Origin: Rhizobium sp. BK399
GTDB taxonomy: Bacteria > Pseudomonadota > Alphaproteobacteria > Rhizobiales > Rhizobiaceae
DNA length: 64,000 nt
Assembly: GCF_014194695.1 (NCBI RefSeq)
Contig: NZ_JACIAH010000006.1
Location: 124,001-188,000 of the forward strand
Direction: 5' to 3'
A program made the translations under genes and the position numbers. The notes under the pieces are model-generated. The model made no database searches. It was not told the DNA's origin and saw nothing but the letters and a program-made list of their open reading frames with translations. This document shows, in pieces, positions 55,828 through 63,775 of this stretch; within the stretch, counting starts at the first letter, position 1, and each line of letters begins with the position of its first letter.

Positions 55828-55843
55828 GTAACTGTTTAGTTAC
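55828..55843. promoter_or_regulatory. Operator candidate 2 for the TetR regulator
   Basis: GTAACTGTTTAGTTAC has perfect GTAACT/AGTTAC arms and lies about 93 bases before the start of the Gfo/Idh/MocA gene at 55936. TTGACA at 55801-55806 upstream is a good -35; the -10 would fall around 55823-55829, so the palindrome would sit at or just past it. Confidence 0.7.
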
Positions 55844-55935
55844 AGCTTTGCCATGAGCCGCGAATAGGGGGCGCAGCTTTCCTTGGTCAGGCATCAGGAC
55901 GCTGTTCGTTTCATACGCATGAGGAGGATCATTCG

Positions 55936-57207
55936 ATGGAGAAACGTCGCTTTGCTTTGATTGGAACGGGAAACCGCGGCACCACCATGTGGGGCAAGGA
56001 ATTGCTTGCCGGCTGGCGCGAGCATGTGGATCTCGTCGCGATCGTCGACACCAACTCGCTGCGTGCCGAGCGAGCCCGCACGATGATCGGCAGCAATGCG
56101 CCGATCTACGAAAACATCGACGCCATGCTCGCTGAGCAGCAGGTCGATCTCGTCATCGTCTGCACGCCGGATTATACGCATGACGACATCGTCGTTCGTG
56201 CTTTGGAAGCCGGCATCGACGTCATTACGGAAAAGCCGATGACGACGGCTGTCGACAAGATCCGCCGTATCCTCGATGCGGAAAAACGAACCGGCAAGCG
56301 CGTGGACGTGTCGTTCAACTACCGCTACGCGCCGACGGCGGCCAAGATCAAGGAGCTGCTGAATGGCGGCGAGATCGGCCGCGTCACCTCGGTCGACTTC
56401 CACTGGTACCTCGATACGAAGCACGGGGCCGACTATTTCCGTCGCTGGCACGCCTATGCAGAAAACTCCGGCAGCCTTTTCGTGCACAAGGCGACGCATC
56501 ACTTCGATCTCTTGAACTGGTATCTGGATAGCGACCCCGATGCCGTCACTTCCTTCGCCGACCTGCAGAACTACGGCCGCAAGGGGCCGTTCCGCGGCCC
56601 GCGCTGCAAGCTCTGTCCGCATACTGGCGAGTGTGACTATTATCTCGACCTCGAAGCCGATCCATTCCTCGATTCACTGTACGAAGACCCGTCGAAAATC
56701 GATGGCTACTTCCGCGACGGCTGCGTTTATCGCGAGGATATCGATATCCCCGACACGATGGTCGTCAGCATCCGCTACAAGAACAACGTCCATGTTTCCT
56801 ATTCGCTGAATACCTTCCAGCCGATCGAAGGCCACCACATCGCCTTCAACGGCACGCATGGGCGCATTGAGCTCAGGCAATACGAAAAGCAGCCCTGGGA
56901 AACGCCTGACGAGGACACTATCCTGCTCGTCCGCAATTTCCCGAAAGACAAGCCGGCCGTCGAACGCATCGTCGTGCCGCATTCGGCGGGCGGCCACTAC
57001 GGCGGCGACAACCGCATGCGCAACATGATCTTCAAGCAGGGGATGGAAGACAAGCTTGGCCAACGAGCCGGCACGCGTGCTGGCGCCATGTCGGTACTGT
57101 GTGGCATTGCGGCGCTCACCAGTTCGCGCACCGGCAAGGTCGTGAAGATCTCCGATTTGATGCCGGAGATCGTCGCCGCTGCACCGGCGAATTTGAAAGC
57201 CGGCTAA
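55936..57207 (+). CDS. Gfo/Idh/MocA oxidoreductase with cysteine cluster
   Basis: 423 residues from ATG 55936, after GAGGAGGATCATT. Rossmann loop GTGNRGTT (10-17), E-K-P motif VITEKPMTT (97-104), and the C-terminal dehydrogenase domain with SLFVHKATHHFDLLNWYL carrying the catalytic histidine pair. Unlike most relatives it has a cysteine cluster: Cys224-x2-Cys227-x5-Cys233 and Cys263, which could bind zinc. It is preceded by the TetR palindrome and is convergent with the hydroxyacid dehydrogenase: the stops share three bases. The substrate is probably a sugar, sugar acid or inositol-like polyol. Confidence 0.9.
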   Translation: MEKRRFALIGTGNRGTTMWGKELLAGWREHVDLVAIVDTNSLRAERARTMIGSNAPIYENIDAMLAEQQVDLVIVCTPDYTHDDIVVRALEAGIDVITEKPMTTAVDKIRRILDAEKRTGKRVDVSFNYRYAPTAAKIKELLNGGEIGRVTSVDFHWYLDTKHGADYFRRWHAYAENSGSLFVHKATHHFDLLNWYLDSDPDAVTSFADLQNYGRKGPFRGPRCKLCPHTGECDYYLDLEADPFLDSLYEDPSKIDGYFRDGCVYREDIDIPDTMVVSIRYKNNVHVSYSLNTFQPIEGHHIAFNGTHGRIELRQYEKQPWETPDEDTILLVRNFPKDKPAVERIVVPHSAGGHYGGDNRMRNMIFKQGMEDKLGQRAGTRAGAMSVLCGIAALTSSRTGKVVKISDLMPEIVAAAPANLKAG

Positions 57208-58214
57208 GCAATAAGTGCCAGGTCGCGGCGCAGGATCTGATATCGGAGCGGTTCGCCCTTGGTGAACCGCTCTATTTCATCGATTGCCATGTCCCCGAGG
57301 CGCCCGCGCTCGAGCCCCACTGCGCCGGCGATGTGCGGCGTCAGGAAGACATTCGGCAGATCGTAGAAAGCCGACCCCCTCTCGGGTATTTCAGGATCCG
57401 TGACGTCGATGATGGCGTCGATTTTCCCATTGGCGAGCGTCTTGAGCAGCGCAGCTTCGTCGATCAGGGCGCCGCGCGCCGTGTTGATCAGCGTTGCGCC
57501 GTCCTTCATCAGCGACAGCTCCTCTGCTCCGATCATATGACGCGTCGAGGCAAGAGATGGCGCATGCAGGGAGACGATATCGGATCGTGTCATCAACGTC
57601 GGCAGGTCGACCTTCTCGGTTCCGAGGCTTTTCGCCTCGACTACATCGACGGTGGGGTCGAAGAGAAGCACGTTGTATTCGAATGGTCGCAACAGCTCGA
57701 TGACCCGTCGGCCGATGCGCGATGCGCCGACGATGCCGACCGTGCGGCGATAATTGCCGATCGCCAGCCGCTGCATCGCGTGCGTCCGGTGTCGGTCGCG
57801 ATCCGCGACGTAAAGGTCGCGAAAGCGGAACACCTGCTTGCCGGCGAAGATGATTGTCGCAAGCGTAAACTCCGCAACCGGCACCGAGTTCGCTTCGGCG
57901 GCGTGCGTGACGGCAATGCCGGCATCGAAGATCTGCTCGTCGACGATTCCCTTCACGGTTCCGGCCGCATGGGCGATGAGCCGCAGCCGTGGTGCGGCCG
58001 CAAGCACCTCGCGACCGATATAGGGCGCCCCCCAACCGGTGATGAGGATGTCGGTCTCGGCGAGAACGCGGCGAGCACGATCGTCGCTAAAGCTCTGAAG
58101 CGGTGTAGGGTCGAGAAGATGGCCGATCTCCGCCAACCGGCGCAGCGCCTCGGCGTTCAGGACGTGCTCTGTTCGGGATGGCTGCATGGCAAGCGCGATG
58201 GACGGGTGCTTCAT
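57204..58214 (-). CDS. D-isomer-specific 2-hydroxyacid dehydrogenase family protein
   Basis: 336 residues. The NAD-binding domain holds VGIVGASRIGRRVIELL, where the second Gly of the usual G-x-G-x-x-G is Ser (G-A-S-R-I-G), then the catalytic arginine in LINTARGALIDEAALL, the glutamate in DVTDPEIPERGSAFYDLPNVFLTPHIAG and the histidine in HIAG. Such enzymes reduce or oxidise 2-hydroxyacids, for example glyoxylate, hydroxypyruvate or sugar-derived keto acids. The start overlaps the DUF2264 gene by four bases (ATGA), so the two are in one operon with the LacI regulator. Confidence 0.88.
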   Translation of the reverse strand: MKHPSIALAMQPSRTEHVLNAEALRRLAEIGHLLDPTPLQSFSDDRARRVLAETDILITGWGAPYIGREVLAAAPRLRLIAHAAGTVKGIVDEQIFDAGIAVTHAAEANSVPVAEFTLATIIFAGKQVFRFRDLYVADRDRHRTHAMQRLAIGNYRRTVGIVGASRIGRRVIELLRPFEYNVLLFDPTVDVVEAKSLGTEKVDLPTLMTRSDIVSLHAPSLASTRHMIGAEELSLMKDGATLINTARGALIDEAALLKTLANGKIDAIIDVTDPEIPERGSAFYDLPNVFLTPHIAGAVGLERGRLGDMAIDEIERFTKGEPLRYQILRRDLALIA

Positions 58215-60073
58215 GGCATCTGCCCCGGTGCCTTGATGGCGCTGACCTCGATGCCGGCGCTCGCCACAAGGGCTTCAAGCTCCGCAATGTCAGGAGCCTT
58301 TGGTCGAGCAGCCCACGCGGCGGCTACCGTGCTTGTGTCGTTGGCGGCAAGGACCGCGGTCATCAGGATCGTCTGGCCTGCTGGAATTTCACCACGCAGC
58401 TGCGGCACCAGCGTCTTCGCAACGATCATGTTGGTGTTCGGCGGCGCCTTTTGTGTGACGCCGGTGCGCGGTGCCTGAGAGCCGAGATCGACAATTCCGC
58501 TGAAGTCAGCTTCCCCGACGGCGTAGGCGCTCGAACCGTCCGCGACAAGCGTATCGAGCTCGAAATCCCGGCGTGCGATCGCAAAGCCGCCTTCCGCGGT
58601 CTGCAGAGGCCGGGGTGTGTTGATCCGGTGGACGCGGATGTGCCATGGCGCTGCCGGCACCAGCCAAGTCTCGACGTCTACATCCTGGAATGGCGACCAC
58701 TTGGAATAAAGAACATCACCAGCAAGCTTGGCCTCCCGGTTGGTCTCGCGAACACGGTAATGCAGGCCATCATCGCTGAAGGCGAGGGCTGAATCGAAGG
58801 CGGCGCCGGCGAAGTTGCGCTCGTCGGATTCGACGCTGAATCCGTAGCGGCTGGAATAGGCGAACTTCGCGTATTTCTCCGTGCCGAACCGCATCTGCAG
58901 GTTCTCCTGGCCGGAGGAAAGCGCGACGACGTCGCCGCCATTGCGCATCAGCACCATGCCGGGATGGCGCTGCGGCAGGACGCTCGCCGTTTCGACAGGC
59001 GGCTTTTCCGGCGCAGTCCAAAAGGGATGATCCTCGGCCAAAGCCAGCGGCAGGAACGCCTTGAATGCCCAATAGGGCGAACCGGCTGAATTGTAGTTCT
59101 CGGACATCAGCAGGTTGGGATAGCCGAAGCCGATCGACAGGATGCCGTCGCGGTTGGTCATCGGCTTGTCCTTCCACCAGCGCAGATGCTGCAGGCAGCG
59201 GCTCTTGATTTCGCCCCAAGGCAAGGCCTCAAGATCGGCGAAGGCAAGAGCTGACCAGAAACCGGCGCAGGCGAAGCGGTAGGTCAGGCTGCGGCCGAAC
59301 GGAATCGTCGCACCATCCGAGCCGAACCAGTGTTTGAAGTCATTGGCGAAGAGGACAGCACGTTCGCGGTAACGCTCTGCGTAGTCGTCGTCGACGAGCT
59401 TGGAGTAGATCAGGCCGTAGAAATGCATGGCGAATGGAATGTAGTGGTCGATACGGCGAACATTGCCGTCACGGTACCAGCCGTCACCGATGTAGAAGCC
59501 CTCTAGCTCCTCGAGATATTGCTTGGTCAGGCTGCGGTCGAAATTGGCGCCGACGCGGTCGAGCGCGATGTCGACGAAGATGCGGAAGAATTTCCAGTTG
59601 TTGTCGGCATAGTCGAACTGCCGGGCATGCTTGAGATAGGCGACGACATTGTCGCGCGCCCGGCCGCTCAGCGGCTCCCAGACCTTCTCCGGCACCAGTG
59701 CCAGCGCGAAGCCGAGCGCCGCAAGCTCTACCATGCGCTGATCGCGACCGTTGACGGTCCCCCAATATTCAGGGTGTCTCGGGTCTGTGCCATTGGCGAT
59801 GCCCTCGGCAAAGCGGTGCCATTCCTCGAAGTCGCCGCCACCCGCGCCAAACGGCGCCAATCCCCAGAGCGGCCGCGCAAAGCCTTCGAGATCCGCTGCC
59901 GCGCGATCGAAATGCGCAGCCGCGCCATCAAGCCGGACGCGGGCATTGCCTGCCGAAAAAAAGGGAAGCAGCGGATCGAAGAGGTCACGCAGCGCGCGCG
60001 ACATGTCCTCGCGTGTCTTCAGCGGATTGTTGGCAAGCGGATTTGCACTGGCGGGGTCATAGGTCATCGGCAT
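58211..60073 (-). CDS. DUF2264 domain protein, probable glycoside-active enzyme
   Basis: 620 residues from ATG 60073; no signal peptide, so cytoplasmic. Residues about 15-370 match the alpha/alpha-barrel DUF2264 family (PF10022): EYWGTVNGRDQRMVELAALGFAL, WYRDGNVRRIDHYIPFAMHFYGLIYSKL, RSLTYRFACAGFWSALA and GILSIGFGYPNLLMSENYNSAGSPYWAFKAFLPLAL. The second half is a beta-rich part. As I recall, DUF2264-related proteins include CAZy family GH154 (beta-glucuronidase); this is family knowledge, not shown for this gene. It lies between lacI (8 bases) and the hydroxyacid dehydrogenase (overlap). Confidence 0.88.
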   Translation of the reverse strand: MPMTYDPASANPLANNPLKTREDMSRALRDLFDPLLPFFSAGNARVRLDGAAAHFDRAAADLEGFARPLWGLAPFGAGGGDFEEWHRFAEGIANGTDPRHPEYWGTVNGRDQRMVELAALGFALALVPEKVWEPLSGRARDNVVAYLKHARQFDYADNNWKFFRIFVDIALDRVGANFDRSLTKQYLEELEGFYIGDGWYRDGNVRRIDHYIPFAMHFYGLIYSKLVDDDYAERYRERAVLFANDFKHWFGSDGATIPFGRSLTYRFACAGFWSALAFADLEALPWGEIKSRCLQHLRWWKDKPMTNRDGILSIGFGYPNLLMSENYNSAGSPYWAFKAFLPLALAEDHPFWTAPEKPPVETASVLPQRHPGMVLMRNGGDVVALSSGQENLQMRFGTEKYAKFAYSSRYGFSVESDERNFAGAAFDSALAFSDDGLHYRVRETNREAKLAGDVLYSKWSPFQDVDVETWLVPAAPWHIRVHRINTPRPLQTAEGGFAIARRDFELDTLVADGSSAYAVGEADFSGIVDLGSQAPRTGVTQKAPPNTNMIVAKTLVPQLRGEIPAGQTILMTAVLAANDTSTVAAAWAARPKAPDIAELEALVASAGIEVSAIKAPGQMP

Positions 60074-60081
60074 TGCTCATT

Positions 60082-61101
60082 TCAGGAGTTCGGAACGGTG
60101 CCGCCGCCAATTGGCACGACGGCATGGCAAATCTGGCGGGCAGGGGCATTGCGGTCCTTGAAGCGCGCAACAATAAGACTGACTGCCTCCCTGCCAAGCG
60201 CCATGCGATCGACGCGCATGGTCGACAGCGGTGGGTTGGTCATCAGCGCGCAGGGAAGATCGTCGAAGCCGACGATGGCGAAATCCTCCGGCACCCGCAT
60301 TCCGGCCTCGGTTGCGGCTTCGAGAACGCCGACGGCGATGAAATCGTTCATGCAGAAGGCGGCAGTGAAGCCGACGTTCTCCGCGAGCACGGCGGACGTC
60401 AGTTCGTGCGCTTCGCGGGTTGCACTGCCATGGAAGGTCATCGACACAAGGCGTCCTTCCGCACCCTCCACCTCTGAAATCGCAGCTTTGAAGCCGCGCA
60501 CGCGCTCGCGAATCGTGTTCCGGTGCGATCCCGTCAAATGTAGGATCCGGCGATGGCCGGCATTCAGTAGACGGGTCGTCGCTTCATAGGCACCGAAAAA
60601 GTTCGAAGGTGAAACGCCGTCGATCTTGAGCCGCGGATCGGTGCCGTTGACCAGCACCGTCGGGATCGCGGCGTCCTCGAACCAGGCGCGCAACTCGGCG
60701 CTCGGATCGATTCCGACGAGGAACAGCCCGCCGGCACCGGCCGTCTGCATATACTCATGGACCACGTCCGGCGTAGCCCTGTTCTCGCGGATGAGCCGCA
60801 CCTCGAAGGGAAGACCGGCATCGAGGGCGCCGGCGCGCAACCCCTCGACGATCCCTTCGTAGAAGACACTCAGCCCGCCTGTTACCCCATCGCTGGCTAT
60901 CAAGGCGAGAGTGCCGCGCAGCGGACCGCTCGTCGTGCGGGCCGAGTAACCGTTCTCGGCCGCCACCTTGAGAATGTGCTGGCGCACGCTTTCGCTGATT
61001 CCGGGCTCGTTGGCGAGCACGCGGGACACCGTGGATACGGAGACTCCAGCCATGGCTGCGATGTCGGCTTGTCTCAGTCTTTTGGTCTTCATCTCGTTCA
61101 T
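60082..61101 (-). CDS. LacI family transcriptional regulator
   Basis: 339 residues from ATG 61101 (MNEMKTKRLRQ); ATG 61092 is an alternative. Helix-turn-helix RQADIAAMAGVSVSTVSRVLANEPGISESVRQHILKVAAENGYSA, then the periplasmic-binding-like sensor domain with VGIDPSAELRAW, FCMNDFIAVGVLEAATEAGMRVPEDFAIVGFDDLP. It heads the operon with DUF2264 and the hydroxyacid dehydrogenase and is divergent from the binding protein at 61242. TGCAAATTTGCA just upstream is a candidate operator. It probably represses both directions until a sugar is present. Confidence 0.93.
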   Translation of the reverse strand: MNEMKTKRLRQADIAAMAGVSVSTVSRVLANEPGISESVRQHILKVAAENGYSARTTSGPLRGTLALIASDGVTGGLSVFYEGIVEGLRAGALDAGLPFEVRLIRENRATPDVVHEYMQTAGAGGLFLVGIDPSAELRAWFEDAAIPTVLVNGTDPRLKIDGVSPSNFFGAYEATTRLLNAGHRRILHLTGSHRNTIRERVRGFKAAISEVEGAEGRLVSMTFHGSATREAHELTSAVLAENVGFTAAFCMNDFIAVGVLEAATEAGMRVPEDFAIVGFDDLPCALMTNPPLSTMRVDRMALGREAVSLIVARFKDRNAPARQICHAVVPIGGGTVPNS

Positions 61102-61114
61102 ATCGAGGAGATTA

Positions 61115-61135
61115 TGCAAATAATGCAAATTTGCA
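61115..61135. promoter_or_regulatory. LacI operator candidate in the lacI / binding-protein gap
   Basis: TGCAAATTTGCA (61124-61135) is a perfect 12-bp palindrome and overlaps a TGCAAATAATGCA element (61115-61127), so TGCA half sites are repeated. It lies 23 bases before the LacI start and about 110 before the binding-protein gene. A possible promoter for the latter is TTGCAT (61152-61157) with TAATCT 16 bases later (61174-61179). Confidence 0.6.
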
Positions 61136-61241
61136 AGAAAAAGATAATTTGTTGCATTGAGTATTTTTTTGCGTAATCTACGCCGCATAAGCCCACTAAG
61201 CCGTTGGAGGATGGCGGGGCGATGAAAGAGGAGGATGAAAG

Positions 61242-62531
61242 ATGCAGGTCAATCGCCGTTCATTTCTGATGGGTTCTGCCGGTGTTGCTGCCGGTCTGGC
61301 CTTCGGCGCCGGAGGCTCGATCCCGGCTTTTGCGGAAGATTCGAAGCTTCGCGCGATGTGGTGGGGATCGAACGATCGTGCCAAACGCACGCTTGATGTC
61401 ACGAAGCTCTACGAGAGCAAGAATCCCGGCGTGTCGATCGTCGGTGAGTCCCTGAGTGGCGATGGCTACTGGACCAAGCTGTCCACACAGATGGCTGGCC
61501 GCGCCATTGCCGACGTGTTCCAGCTCGAGCCGGGAACGATCTCGGACTACTCCAAGCGCGGTGCCTGCCTGGCACTGGATGAATTCGTACCCTCGACATT
61601 GAAGGTCGATTCGTTCGGCAAGGACATGCTGAAGCTGACGACTGTGGACGGAAAGCTTTACGGCGTCGGTCTTGGCCTCAACTCCTTCGCGCTGTTCTTT
61701 GACCAGACTGCCTTCGAGAAAGCTGGCATCCCGGTGCCGACTGCGGACCTTACTTGGGAAGAGTATGCCAAGCTTGCGGTCGAACTGACGAAGGCTGGCG
61801 GCAAGGACAACTACTGGGGCGGCCCTTACGGTGCGCGCTACACCTACGTCTTCGATGCCTGGTTGCGTCAGCGCGGCAAGAGCCTCTATGCCGACGGCAA
61901 GCTCGGCTTCAATGTGGACGATGCGACGGCGTGGTACACGTTCTGGGAGGATCTGCGCAAGAAGGGCGGCACCGTCGCTGCCGATATCCAGACGCTTGAC
62001 CAGAACACCATCGACACGAACGCACTCGCGCTCGGAAAATCGGCAATGGGGATGGCCTATTCCAACCAGCTCGTCGGCTACCAGCTTCTTTCCAAAAATA
62101 AGCTCGCGATCACGCTCCTGCCGCGCGAAAAGAAGGGCGGCCCCTCCGGCCACTATTATCGCCCCGCATTGATCTGGAGCGTCGGTGGGTCTACCAAGAA
62201 TGGCGAAGCTGCGGCCAAGTTCATCGACTTCTTCGTCAACGACGTCGACGCCGGCAAGATCCTTGGCGTGGAGCGCGGCGTGCCCATGTCGCCGGTCGTG
62301 CGCGAGGCGATTCTCCCCAACCTTAATCCGACCGAGCAGGCCACCGTGAAATATATTAACCTGCTGAAAGATCAGGTCGGCGAATATCCGGCACCGGCAC
62401 CGCTCGGCTCGACACAGTTCGACCAGCGCGTTTTCCGTCCGATCGCCGATGAACTCGCTTTCGAGCGGACGACTCCCGCCGAAGCGGCGGCCCGTCTCCT
62501 TGAAGAAGGCAAGGCGACGATCAAGGGTTGA
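61242..62531 (+). CDS. ABC transporter substrate-binding protein, Tat-type, no permeases adjacent
   Basis: 429 residues. Tat signal NRRSFLMGSAGVAAGLAFGAGGSIPAFA, then a family 1 carbohydrate-binding fold. It is clearly paralogous to the protein at 53.6-54.9 kb (same pattern at LRxxWWGS, TKLYESKNPGVSIVGE, LGLNSFALFFDQTAFEKAGI, LDQNTIDTNALALGKSAMGMAYSNQLVGYQ). No permease follows: a terminator and another lacI come next. It may therefore use the permeases of the 49-55 kb operon. AGGAGGATGAAAG precedes the ATG. Confidence 0.92.
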   Translation: MQVNRRSFLMGSAGVAAGLAFGAGGSIPAFAEDSKLRAMWWGSNDRAKRTLDVTKLYESKNPGVSIVGESLSGDGYWTKLSTQMAGRAIADVFQLEPGTISDYSKRGACLALDEFVPSTLKVDSFGKDMLKLTTVDGKLYGVGLGLNSFALFFDQTAFEKAGIPVPTADLTWEEYAKLAVELTKAGGKDNYWGGPYGARYTYVFDAWLRQRGKSLYADGKLGFNVDDATAWYTFWEDLRKKGGTVAADIQTLDQNTIDTNALALGKSAMGMAYSNQLVGYQLLSKNKLAITLLPREKKGGPSGHYYRPALIWSVGGSTKNGEAAAKFIDFFVNDVDAGKILGVERGVPMSPVVREAILPNLNPTEQATVKYINLLKDQVGEYPAPAPLGSTQFDQRVFRPIADELAFERTTPAEAAARLLEEGKATIKG

Positions 62532-62554
62532 TCGCATACACGTGGCTGAATTGG

Positions 62555-62589
62555 ATCGCGGCAGTCGTAAAAACTGCCGCGATTTTCTT
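62555..62589 (+). terminator. Terminator after the second binding protein
   Basis: ATCGCGGCAGT (62555-62565), a 7-base loop and ACTGCCGCGAT (62573-62583) form an 11-pair perfect stem, followed by TTTCTTT. It ends the binding-protein transcript 24 bases after the stop, so this gene is transcribed alone. Confidence 0.85.
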
Positions 62590-62637
62590 TGCTTTCGTGC
62601 CTCCTGGTCTCTCGATGACAATTGTATGATTTTTGAT

Positions 62638-62687
62638 TGAGAAAACCTTTTCTCACTTGACGATCGGTTTGGGAAAAGCTTTTCTCA
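62638..62687. promoter_or_regulatory. Pair of LacI-type operators before the second lacI gene
   Basis: TGAGAAAACCTTTTCTCA (62638-62655) and TGGGAAAAGCTTTTCTCA (62670-62687) are 18-bp palindromes whose centres are 32 bases apart, three helical turns. TTGACG (62657-62662) between them, with TTTTCT 17 bases later, could be a promoter with its -10 inside the second palindrome. The layout fits autoregulation by the LacI protein encoded 23 bases downstream. Confidence 0.75.
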
Positions 62688-62709
62688 TCGTCGAACAGGG
62701 AGGGGCGCG

Positions 62710-63732
62710 GTGAACGTCACTGGCGGAAAAAGAGGCCGGATCACCATTCACGACGTCGCAGCGGCGGCGGGTGTTAGTATCTCTACTGCGTCGAAAGCGC
62801 TGAATGAAACCGGGCGCATGAGCGCGGACACCCGGGAGCGGGTGAAGCGCATCGCCGGCGAGGTCGGGTTCCGTCCGAATGCGCTTGCCCGCGGCCTGCT
62901 GAGCAAACGCAGCTTCACGATCGGCCTGTTGACCAACGACACGTATGGGCGCTTCACGCTGCCTGTCATGGCCGGCATTTCGGAGGCGTTGCTCGATCAC
63001 GGGGTATCGGTTTTTCTCTGCGCGATCGAAGACGATCCAGCGCTCGGTCAGATCCATGTCGACGCCATGCTGGAAAAGCAAGTGGACGGGATCATCGCCA
63101 CTGGAAAGCGATTGGATCGACAGCTTCCGATCGATCTTTCGGACCTGCCTGTCCCCGTCGTCTACGCATTCACCGAGGGGGCATCCACAAGCGTTACCTT
63201 CCGCTCGGACGACGCGCAGGGCGCGCGGCTGGCGGTGGAATGGCTTGTGAAGATGGGCCGTCGTCGGATTGCTCACGTGACCGGGCCGGAGAGTTTCTTC
63301 TCGGTTCGCGAGCGCGCGGATGCCTATCGCGATGTCATTGGCGGCGAGGGCCTCGTCATGTTTGGTCACTGGGCCGAGGCCTGGGGTCACGAGGCTGTCG
63401 CTGAGATTTGGAGCAAGGAAGGCGAAAGGCCGGACGCGATCTTCTGCGGCAACGATCAGATCGCCCGTGGCGTGGTGGATGCGCTGCGCGAGCGTGGTCT
63501 ACGCGTGCCGGACGATGTTTCCGTGGTCGGTTTCGACAATTGGGAGATCGTCGCCGGCCAGACGCGGCCGCCGCTCACCTCCGTCGATATGGAGTTGAAG
63601 GAACTAGGGCGTCAGGCCGGGTTGACGGTCCTGGCGCTGGCGGAGGGACGCCCGGTGGATCCGGGTGTCAGGAAATTGCCGTGCCGGCTTGTGGTGCGGC
63701 AGTCATGCGGGGCCCAAAACCCCAGGAGATGA
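62710..63732 (+). CDS. LacI family transcriptional regulator
   Basis: 340 residues from GTG 62710, with ACAGGGAGG upstream. HTH: TIHDVAAAAGVSISTASKALNETGRMSADTRERVKRIAGEVGFRPNALARGL. Sensor domain with IGLLTNDTYGRFTLPVMAGISEALLDHGVSVFLC, SDDAQGARLAVEWLVKMGRRRIAHVTGP and IFCGNDQIARGVVDALRERGLRVPDDVSVVGFDNW. It starts a transcription unit with a third binding protein 43 bases after its stop, so it probably regulates that transporter and itself. Confidence 0.94.
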   Translation: MNVTGGKRGRITIHDVAAAAGVSISTASKALNETGRMSADTRERVKRIAGEVGFRPNALARGLLSKRSFTIGLLTNDTYGRFTLPVMAGISEALLDHGVSVFLCAIEDDPALGQIHVDAMLEKQVDGIIATGKRLDRQLPIDLSDLPVPVVYAFTEGASTSVTFRSDDAQGARLAVEWLVKMGRRRIAHVTGPESFFSVRERADAYRDVIGGEGLVMFGHWAEAWGHEAVAEIWSKEGERPDAIFCGNDQIARGVVDALRERGLRVPDDVSVVGFDNWEIVAGQTRPPLTSVDMELKELGRQAGLTVLALAEGRPVDPGVRKLPCRLVVRQSCGAQNPRR

Positions 63733-63775
63733 GGAACCGGCGCGGAGGAGATGCGCCAATTTGGGAGGAAGTGCC

